Below, piece by piece: positions 31,269 to 36,882 of a stretch of DNA of 36,882 bases. How positions within the stretch are numbered: the first letter of the stretch is position 1; each line of letters opens with the position of its first letter. A model generated the notes under the pieces. The model did no database searches. It was not told the DNA's origin and saw nothing but the letters and a program-made list of their open reading frames with translations. This DNA comes from Cytophagales bacterium (lineage in GTDB: Bacteria; Bacteroidota; Bacteroidia; Cytophagales; VRUD01): assembly GCA_019456305.1 (NCBI GenBank), contig VRUD01000001.1, positions 73,717-110,598 on the forward strand. The letters are read 5' to 3'. The translations under genes and the position numbers were made by a program.

Positions 31269-32207
31269 ATGAAAATCTCCAAAGAATCAAAAATTGCAAT
31301 CCTGGTAGTTGTCGCTTTTACGATGTTATACCTTGGTTTTAATTATCTCAAGGGAGTTGATTTTTTTACCCTAACCAAATATTACCATGTTGTGTATGAG
31401 GATATTGACGGCTTGACTGTGTCTAACCCGGTAATATTGAATGGCCTGGCAGTAGGGAGGGTATCTGAAATAGAGATCCTGCAAAAGAGAGACAATAAAA
31501 TCATGGTAACCATAACTGTTGAGGATGAAATTCTGGTGGGTGATTCAACGAGGGCAATTTTGATCAACAGCGACTTGTTTGGCGGCAAAGCAATTAAGCT
31601 AAATGTAGGCAAAAATCAACACATTTTTGATACCGGAGACACACTTATCGCTGATAGTGAGCAGAGTATTACCGCTCTGCTGGAAAAAACAGCCAGGCCT
31701 GTTTTAGCCAATCTGGATGAAACTATTGTTAAAATGAATTTAATGTTTGGTGAAGAAACCGATAGAAGTATAAAAGCAATACTTGCAAATTTCGAAACTT
31801 CCTCAAAAGAATTGAAGGACCTGATCAGGAAGAATAAAAGTAAAGTTGACAATATGGTTTCAGATTTTGAGTCCATTGCAGCTTCACTGAAAAGTACTGA
31901 AAAAAAAATGGCTGTTCTGCTGGATAACCTTAATACTATCAGTGATGATTTAAAAAATGCAGAGATTGCCAGCACTATAAACCATGCAAACAACCTGATC
32001 AAAGAAATGCAGGGGATCATGGCAAAGATCAATAAGGGAGAAGGGTCGATAGGGTTGCTGGTACATGACGATTCATTCTATAAAAATTTAAACAGTGTAG
32101 CCGAAGACCTGGACAAACTGATAGTTGATCTGAAAAAACGGCCAAAGCGATACGTGCACATTTCCGTTTTTGGTGGGGGTCGGAAGAAGATTGAGAAAGA
32201 TTCATGA
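31269..32207 (+). CDS. MCE/MlaD-family lipid transport protein
   Basis: The protein has 312 residues. It has one N-terminal membrane anchor (KIAILVVVAFTMLYLGFNYL), then the MCE domain (YYHVVYEDIDGLTVSNPVIL, NGLAVGRVSEIEIL, SDLFGGKAIKLNVG) and a C-terminal helical part (about 150-290). MlaD-like proteins form periplasmic rings that move phospholipids between the membranes. The permease and ATPase genes are not in this window. GTG 31263 was rejected as start because it belongs to the dispersed repeat; ATG 31269 directly follows it. Confidence 0.85.
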   Translation: MKISKESKIAILVVVAFTMLYLGFNYLKGVDFFTLTKYYHVVYEDIDGLTVSNPVILNGLAVGRVSEIEILQKRDNKIMVTITVEDEILVGDSTRAILINSDLFGGKAIKLNVGKNQHIFDTGDTLIADSEQSITALLEKTARPVLANLDETIVKMNLMFGEETDRSIKAILANFETSSKELKDLIRKNKSKVDNMVSDFESIAASLKSTEKKMAVLLDNLNTISDDLKNAEIASTINHANNLIKEMQGIMAKINKGEGSIGLLVHDDSFYKNLNSVAEDLDKLIVDLKKRPKRYVHISVFGGGRKKIEKDS

Positions 32208-32246
32208 TGTGAGAATATATAATAATAATTAGGAAATAATGTAAAT

Positions 32247-32789
32247 ATGAAAAACGCATCACTATTAACATTAATTATTTTGGCTCTAGCTTGTAACGAA
32301 ACACCCGAAGATCAGACTATAGAAAAGAGTAGCCAATCTCAAACAATAACAAATAACCAAACAAACAATCAAATGAAAAAAGTAACAGGGATCGGAGGCG
32401 TTTTTTTTAAATGCAAAGACCCTGAAAAAATAAAAGAATGGTATCAAAAAAATTTAGGCCTGAAGACAAATGAGTACGGTTCTTTATTTGAGTTTAGAAG
32501 TACAGATCAGCCGGAAAGAAAAGGTTATTTGCAGTGGAGCCCTTTTTCAGAAAAGACCACCTATTTTGAACCTTCCCAAAAGGAATTTATGATCAATTAC
32601 CGTGTTGAGAATCTGGAGAAACTGCTTGAGGAATTAAAGAAAGAAGGCGTGCAAATAGTTGGAGAATTAGAATCTTATGAATACGGTAAATTTGCCCATA
32701 TCCTTGACCCGGAAGGCAATAAAATAGAACTATGGGAACCTGTTGACAGCGTTTTTACAGAAATGTATGAGGGGAAAACAACACATTAA
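32247..32789 (+). CDS. VOC (glyoxalase-like) domain lipoprotein
   Basis: The 180-residue protein has a lipoprotein signal (MKNASLLTLIILALACNETP, lipobox LALAC), a Gln/Asn/Thr-rich linker, then one VOC fold from about residue 44 (VTGIGGVFFKCKDPEKIKEW, YQKNLGLKTN; end EYGKFAHILDPEGNKIELWE). Such proteins often dimerise to form a metal site, with the C-terminal ELWEP Glu as a ligand. An internal ATG (32371 area) precedes the VOC fold and could be the start of a cytoplasmic form. Substrate unknown. Confidence 0.82.
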   Translation: MKNASLLTLIILALACNETPEDQTIEKSSQSQTITNNQTNNQMKKVTGIGGVFFKCKDPEKIKEWYQKNLGLKTNEYGSLFEFRSTDQPERKGYLQWSPFSEKTTYFEPSQKEFMINYRVENLEKLLEELKKEGVQIVGELESYEYGKFAHILDPEGNKIELWEPVDSVFTEMYEGKTTH

Positions 32790-32796
32790 AAAACTT

Positions 32797-33102
32797 TTAA
32801 AAAATCAAAATTGCCATCAATGAACAGATAAAACCTAAAACGATACCAAAAAGCCATCGCATTTCAGTCTTAAAGCTCCTGAATTCTTCTTTAGTTACCA
32901 TGTTCTCTCTAATGTCAGGTAACTCAATCTCTCTAATATGAGACAAATCATTATCCAAATGAGCAATATGATTAAACTGAGTTTTTAAAATGAGCGGGAT
33001 AGCATTTTTTTCCGATAACTTCCCTTCATTTTTAATCTCTTCCACCGCACTTTTGGAAGCGTTTTCTAAAAAACTTTGTAATATTTCGTCTTCTACACTC
33101 AT
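32797..33102 (-). CDS. Small hypothetical protein with coiled coil and C-terminal membrane helix
   Basis: The 101-residue protein starts MSVEDEILQSFLENASKSAV. The middle part is strongly helical and charged (HIAHLDNDLSHIREIELPDI, RENMVTKEEFRSFKTEM), and it ends in one membrane helix (LFGIVLGFICSLMAILIF). The layout recalls DUF1640-like coiled-coil anchors, but no family is certain. It converges on the VOC gene with 7 bp between stops. A -7 box for it lies at 33166-33173. Confidence 0.6.
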   Translation of the reverse strand: MSVEDEILQSFLENASKSAVEEIKNEGKLSEKNAIPLILKTQFNHIAHLDNDLSHIREIELPDIRENMVTKEEFRSFKTEMRWLFGIVLGFICSLMAILIF

Positions 33103-33129
33103 TATTTATTTTTTATGATTAGTTCCAGG

Positions 33130-33159
33130 TCTCTTTTAAAATCTGTGTAATCTGTGTTT
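33130..33159. repeat. TCTGTGTAATCTGTG dispersed repeat, copy C
   Basis: TTTTAAAATCTGTGTAATCTGTGTTT shares the core parts of copies A and B without the hairpin. It lies in the 5' leader of the minus-strand gene at 32797-33102. Confidence 0.6.
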
Positions 33160-33165
33160 ATAATA

Positions 33166-33173
33166 CAAAGATA
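33166..33173 (-). promoter_or_regulatory. -7 promoter box for the 101-residue gene
   Basis: Minus-strand TATCTTTG, about 63 bp before the ATG at 33102; the leader includes dispersed-repeat copy C. Confidence 0.5.
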
Positions 33174-33210
33174 CGACTTTTTCTATAACTAAACAATGTT
33201 TTTCATCTTT

Positions 33211-34464
33211 TTAGTTCCTGTGCGATATGACATAATTATAACGATCAACAGATTTATTTAGTTTTTTTTGCCCGAGATTTATCGTAATAATCCCAAAAGT
33301 AAATACTCCACTGCTAATTATCAAAACAGGAACTGCCGCTGCCGGTTTTAAAAAAGGTGCTTCAGTTTCAGGGTCAAGGAAAATAGCAATTTCAATAGCA
33401 CTATAGAAAATCATTAAATAACCTGTGTACGCAATTGTTAGACCAGCTACATGCATTTTTTTTGACTCTTTGAAAAGTTGTGTTGCTTCCTGATCATTAA
33501 TGGAACTAATAATTTTATCAAAACTTTTCCATCCCTGAATATTCACATTACCATACTTATAAAGCGGTGTCATACTTCTATTTTCAGCATCTATATACGC
33601 ACCAAAAGGTAAAAGCCAAATTGGAAACTTGAAAGTACAAAAATAATAATTAAAAAAACTTTTATCTCTTTTAACCATTACAAGCTGGTTAGGTTTTTCC
33701 TTTAAAGTATTTTTTTCCTGGCTTAAAGCTGCTGATTTTAATGTATCTATACTATGCTGAATGGAAGGTTTTAGAGTATCCCGGGCTTCAACATTTTTCT
33801 CTTTATACCACTGGTTATATTCATTTACAATTATTTCTATATCCCATGTTTTATACGCATTATTCAATATCCTGGAAGAAAGTTCCTCATAATCACTAAA
33901 ATATTCACTTGCATTGTAGTTAAATTTTTTAATTTTCCTCCCCCATGAATCAGTATTGATCATATTTTCATTCCCCTTTTGTAAAAGTGATGCTGAGTAC
34001 TTACTTCTATACCTTTGACCTGTTTTTTTATCATAGGCGATATAAGGTTTGTCATTAGGAAGATACCATTCATAAAATTTTACATACCCATTTTCAAGTC
34101 TTAATAAAAATGTAGCACTAGCCGGCCAGTTTTTGGTTTCGTAATTTTCAAGGTATCGTACTTTTTTCCATCGGATTTTTGGCCTTTGATTATATCGTTC
34201 TATAGTATCAAGCGTTGTATATTCAGCTTCAAATGAATATCCAATCAGTTCAAATGGCTTATAAACTCTTTTATTGTTTAAACTGTCATAAAATCTTACC
34301 TTCATTTGATTTATTATCTCATTACCTATCTTGATTATTCCTTTTAACGTATCACCAGAACGGGTAATTACAAACCCTTTGCGCTTCGAGCCGGTATATT
34401 GACAAAAAGCAATCTGGCTGGAAATAAACATTATTGAGCAAGTTATTACTACAAATCTTTTCAT
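33211..34464 (-). CDS. Exported hypothetical protein with C-terminal membrane helices
   Basis: The 417-residue protein has a signal peptide (MKRFVVITCSIMFISSQIAF, cut near CQYTG). A beta-rich N-terminal half (GFVITRSGDTLKGIIKIGNE, then RFYDSLNNKRVYKPFELIGY) resembles Bacteroidota proteins that begin with a short 'GDTLKG' strand pair. A charged middle follows, then hydrophobic segments near the end (GLTIAYTGYLMIFYSAIEIA; AAVPVLIISSGVFTFGIITI). It is likely in the cell envelope. No enzymatic motif seen and no function assigned. Confidence 0.65.
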   Translation of the reverse strand: MKRFVVITCSIMFISSQIAFCQYTGSKRKGFVITRSGDTLKGIIKIGNEIINQMKVRFYDSLNNKRVYKPFELIGYSFEAEYTTLDTIERYNQRPKIRWKKVRYLENYETKNWPASATFLLRLENGYVKFYEWYLPNDKPYIAYDKKTGQRYRSKYSASLLQKGNENMINTDSWGRKIKKFNYNASEYFSDYEELSSRILNNAYKTWDIEIIVNEYNQWYKEKNVEARDTLKPSIQHSIDTLKSAALSQEKNTLKEKPNQLVMVKRDKSFFNYYFCTFKFPIWLLPFGAYIDAENRSMTPLYKYGNVNIQGWKSFDKIISSINDQEATQLFKESKKMHVAGLTIAYTGYLMIFYSAIEIAIFLDPETEAPFLKPAAAVPVLIISSGVFTFGIITINLGQKKLNKSVDRYNYVISHRN

Positions 34465-34583
34465 TTACATTACTCATTAAGTTGCATGAAGATTAAATTC
34501 AATTGTATCATATTGTACAACGGGAATTTTAACCATTCTGCAATTAATTCTCTTTTTCTGAATATTGATGACGCCAATACTCA

Positions 34584-34591
34584 CAAAGATA
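34584..34591 (-). promoter_or_regulatory. -7 promoter box for the 417-residue gene
   Basis: Minus-strand TATCTTTG, about 120 bp before the ATG at 34464. The divergent thiolase gene starts at 34703. Confidence 0.45.
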
Positions 34592-34702
34592 AAAATTTAA
34601 TTTCAAATAATCTCCATTTCAAATATTTTTATTTACTTTGCAGCCATATTGAAAATATAAGATAAACGAATAACAATTTTTAAATAAATAATATCAGAGC
34701 CA

Positions 34703-36118
34703 ATGATCACATTTAGCGAGAAACAGTTAAAGATACCCCAGATGAGCCGCCCGGTGTATCTTGTTACCGGGGGTATGTCGAAATTTGCCCGTGCAATACC
34801 AGAAAAGCGTTCGGAAGAATTGTGTATTGACGCCTTAACAGAAGCAGCAGAATTTGCAGGTATGACTCCGGCTGAGTTAAAACGATTCATCCATTCATGT
34901 TATTACGGATATTTTGCAGATCATTTTGGCGATCAACTATTAGGTGAAGCAGTTATTCATGACCGGTTAGGGTTGGATCCGCTTGGAAATGTGGGGATAA
35001 AGACTGGTGGAGCAACAGGTGGCTCTGCTATGTGGGAAGCATTTAAGGCAGTGGCTTCGGGATATTCAGATTGCGTTCTCGCAATGGGATGGGAGCGTAT
35101 GGATGAGGTACCCACCGATGAAGGTAACAACTACATTGCCTGCGCTGCCGATAAGGACTGGGAGACCCCGCTGGGACATATCTATACCGGCTATTATGCG
35201 GTGATGGCACAAAAATACTGGCAGGTGTTCGGAAAAGAAGAAGATTCATTCCGTAATACCATGGCAGAAATTGCAGTTAAAAACAGGGGATATGCAAGGA
35301 TGAATCCCCATGCCCAGGGCCCGATGAAGATCACAGTTGAAGATGTATTGAACTCCCCTGTAGTCGCTTACCCCCTCCGTGCGCTCGACTGCTGCCTGAT
35401 GAGCGTAGGCGCTGCTTGTGCCATTCTTTGTGATGAAAAAACCGCATACGAAATTACTGATGATCCACTATTAATTTATGTAGGTGCTGGAACTCATACG
35501 CTGCGTGTCGCAGATAGAAGAAACATGGCAATTCCGCTTCTTCCCAACGAAGCGCCGGATTTATATAAAGATCTTGAGGAGAGGTTCCCCGGTGGTGGCC
35601 GTTATCCGGGATTTACCGGCTTTCTTGCAGCACGTATGGCTGCCCATTATGCTTATGGAATGGCGGGAGTTAAGGATCCAACTGAAGATTTTGACCTCGT
35701 TGAACTTCATGATGCTTTTACGATCAGTGATATTCAATCGTATGAAGATCTTGGCATACGGCCTTATGGCGAGGGCCGTACTTATGTAGAGTCGGGCGAT
35801 TGTTACCATACTAATCCACATACCGGGCAACCCGGGAAATTACCGGCAAATTTATGCGGTGGACTCATCGGATGTATGCATGCCGTTGGCGCCACGGGGA
35901 TCATGCAGACCGTTGAAATTGGCCATCACATCTGGGGGCGTTGGGCAGAGATGCACGGTGACGAGAAAAAATGGGAAAAATTCGGACGGCAAAAGCCGGA
36001 CGATTGGACAGACCTGCAGGTAAAGGATGCAAAAAGGGGACTGGCTATCAGTCATGCCGGGGTGGGTTCTCATGTAACAGCCACAGCAATAATTCATCCG
36101 GATCATCAATTAAAATAA
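34703..36118 (+). CDS. Thiolase-like protein (SCP2/archaeal type), without a clear nucleophilic Cys
   Basis: The 471-residue member of the thiolase superfamily pairs with a DUF35 protein downstream. Thiolase landmarks are CIDALTEAAEFAGMTPAELK, VASGYSDCVLAMGWERM, VELHDAFTISDIQSYEDLG (HDAF, near 335) and NLCGGLIGCMHAVGATGIMQ (catalytic His region, near 390). Where thiolases carry the acylated Cys (NxxCASG-type), this protein has KTGGATGGSAMW (100-111) with no Cys. Closest in arrangement are the thiolase/Zn-ribbon pairs of archaeal-type acetoacetyl-CoA thiolase and BbsA/BbsB-like enzymes. The substrate is not known. Confidence 0.82.
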   Translation: MITFSEKQLKIPQMSRPVYLVTGGMSKFARAIPEKRSEELCIDALTEAAEFAGMTPAELKRFIHSCYYGYFADHFGDQLLGEAVIHDRLGLDPLGNVGIKTGGATGGSAMWEAFKAVASGYSDCVLAMGWERMDEVPTDEGNNYIACAADKDWETPLGHIYTGYYAVMAQKYWQVFGKEEDSFRNTMAEIAVKNRGYARMNPHAQGPMKITVEDVLNSPVVAYPLRALDCCLMSVGAACAILCDEKTAYEITDDPLLIYVGAGTHTLRVADRRNMAIPLLPNEAPDLYKDLEERFPGGGRYPGFTGFLAARMAAHYAYGMAGVKDPTEDFDLVELHDAFTISDIQSYEDLGIRPYGEGRTYVESGDCYHTNPHTGQPGKLPANLCGGLIGCMHAVGATGIMQTVEIGHHIWGRWAEMHGDEKKWEKFGRQKPDDWTDLQVKDAKRGLAISHAGVGSHVTATAIIHPDHQLK

Positions 36119-36128
36119 TAAAATTAAT

Positions 36129-36722
36129 ATGAACTCCAAAGAAGAAAGAGGAACAGTTAAAGTTGTAAATGGAAGATATAAACCCACGGGGCATTTCCAT
36201 TTTACATATCCCAATTCACCAATATTCGATGAAGGGGGAAAACTTGTGGGTGTAACTAACCCGCGCGATTTAACCCATATTCACACCTATGGCGGGGAAG
36301 CATTGTTCTTTGAATCCCTCTGTAAAGGAAAGTTGCTGGCAACCCAGTGCAATAACCCCGATTGTGAGTGTAAAGGCACGGTTCATATCCCTTTTAGAAT
36401 TCACTGCCCCGACTGCCTCGGAAAAAATACGGTAAAGGACATTACCGACATTGCAAAAAAGGGTTCTACGGTGCATACCTTCATGATCACAGAGAGAACA
36501 GGCGCTTTCAACACGCTGCCGAAACCAATACGCTTTGTAAATGTAGAATTTGAAGGTGTTGAAACCATACTGATGGGTTATCTCTCGGTGGGTGAACCAA
36601 CGATAGGCATGAAAGTGGTGCCTATATTTAAAACAGAAAATCCCACTTTTACTATCCTCGATCTCTCATGGGTTCCGGAAGGCACCAGGGAATCTGAATT
36701 GCCAAAAGGCTTTAGCTATTAA
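36129..36722 (+). CDS. DUF35 Zn-ribbon/OB-fold acyl-CoA-associated protein
   Basis: This 197-residue partner of the thiolase starts 10 bp upstream-coupled after it. The zinc ribbon is visible as Cys74, Cys79, Cys81 (QCNNPDCECKG) and Cys93, Cys96 (CPDCLG), followed by an OB-fold (GSTVHTFMITERTGAFNTLP, FEGVETILMGYLSVGEP). In archaeal thiolase/HMG-CoA synthase complexes DUF35 bridges the enzymes and binds CoA intermediates. The stop codon TAA is the first three bases of the dispersed 18-mer TAAAAGCGCATGGAGCAT. Confidence 0.85.
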   Translation: MNSKEERGTVKVVNGRYKPTGHFHFTYPNSPIFDEGGKLVGVTNPRDLTHIHTYGGEALFFESLCKGKLLATQCNNPDCECKGTVHIPFRIHCPDCLGKNTVKDITDIAKKGSTVHTFMITERTGAFNTLPKPIRFVNVEFEGVETILMGYLSVGEPTIGMKVVPIFKTENPTFTILDLSWVPEGTRESELPKGFSY

Positions 36723-36737
36723 AAGCGCATGGAGCAT
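36720..36737 (+). repeat. TAAAAGCGCATGGAGCAT repeat at the stop of the DUF35 gene
   Basis: Exact 18-bp match to the minus-strand sequence at 7423-7406. In both places the first three bases are the stop codon of an unrelated gene. Confidence 0.8.
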
Positions 36738-36764
36738 AATGAAAGAACTTATCTTCGCAAATTA

Positions 36765-36782
36765 ATCCCGAGTACTCGGGAT
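36765..36782. repeat. CCCGAGTACTCGGG palindrome, copy 6
   Basis: ATCCCGAGTACTCGGGAT is a perfect 18-bp palindrome in the intergenic tail of the window. Confidence 0.85.
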
Positions 36783-36819
36783 GAAATCTCGATATATTGA
36801 AGTGCAATTAAGAAGTTAG

Positions 36820-36850
36820 TTGCTGGTTACTGGGTACTGGTTGCTGGGTA
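36820..36850. repeat. GTTGCTGGTTACTGGGTACTGG tandem units
   Basis: Units of TTGCTGG and TTACTGGGTACTGG are the inverted form of the CCAGCACCCAGTAA units at 12368-12395. No gene is seen from 36723 to the window end. Confidence 0.6.
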
Positions 36851-36882
36851 AAGGTAGTGATTACTGTCAGAAAGAATTACCA

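Overview
The window is AT-rich chromosomal DNA of a member of the Bacteroidota, probably an uncultured one. The evidence is: many TAnnTTTG-type -7 promoter boxes (usually TATCTTTG or TAACTTTG) with weak Shine-Dalgarno sites; a secreted protein with a type IX secretion (T9SS) C-terminal sorting domain; an Na+-NQR operon; and a tmRNA with a GDFNYAIAA-type tag. No tRNA, rRNA or CRISPR array was seen.

Layout. 1-3640: housekeeping genes (3' part of radA, a TlpA-like thioredoxin, ssrA on the minus strand, tatD, msrB). 3641-4800: decayed DNA with an IS5-type transposase remnant, the tail of a YoeB/Txe-like toxin, a tiny ORF built on a (GA)21 microsatellite, and a strong terminator. 4825-12190: a T9SS-exported repeat protein, then on the minus strand a large TPR-CHAT protease-like gene and yebC, separated by a 145-bp MITE-like element. 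12518-13066: a GNAT acetyltransferase. 13166-21914: a defence island holding a promoter/leader peptide/terminator unit, a nuclease-methyltransferase fusion (RM), a structured ncRNA with its own promoter and terminator, an AbiF-type HEPN protein, the specificity subunit (HsdS), a three-gene ABC-3C-type system (HNH effector, small middle component, DUF2326-type ABC ATPase), and a DUF5131 (Gp37/Gp68) radical-SAM-like gene. 21915-22661: non-coding, with 21-bp phased repeats and inverted repeats. 22662-29509: prfB with its programmed +1 frameshift, then nqrA, B, C, D and E. The nqr operon is interrupted by a four-helix-bundle gene remnant (before nqrB) and a pair of tiny membrane-protein genes (between nqrC and nqrD); no nqrF is visible. 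29524-36722: a probably frameshifted membrane protein, an N-acetylmuramoyl-L-alanine amidase, an MCE/MlaD-like protein, a VOC lipoprotein, two hypotheticals on the minus strand, and a thiolase-like/DUF35 pair.

The two most striking things are as follows. (1) The AbiF gene sits with an upstream ncRNA that has a complete promoter, two hairpins and a terminator. This arrangement fits RNA-antitoxin control of a HEPN RNase toxin. The unit is wedged between the RM and S genes, and the S gene is translationally coupled to abiF. (2) The window is peppered with short palindromic or inverted-repeat inserts: a CCCGAGTACTCGGG family, GAATGAC/GTACGAA repeats, a TCATCTGTGTAATCT family and an AAAAGCGCATGGAGCAT family. 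Several lie in frame inside conserved genes (tatD, the CHAT domain, GNAT, the T9SS protein). Others sit exactly at stop or start codons. This resembles a palindromic-element invasion such as the Rickettsia palindromic elements, but with sequences I do not recognise as a named family.
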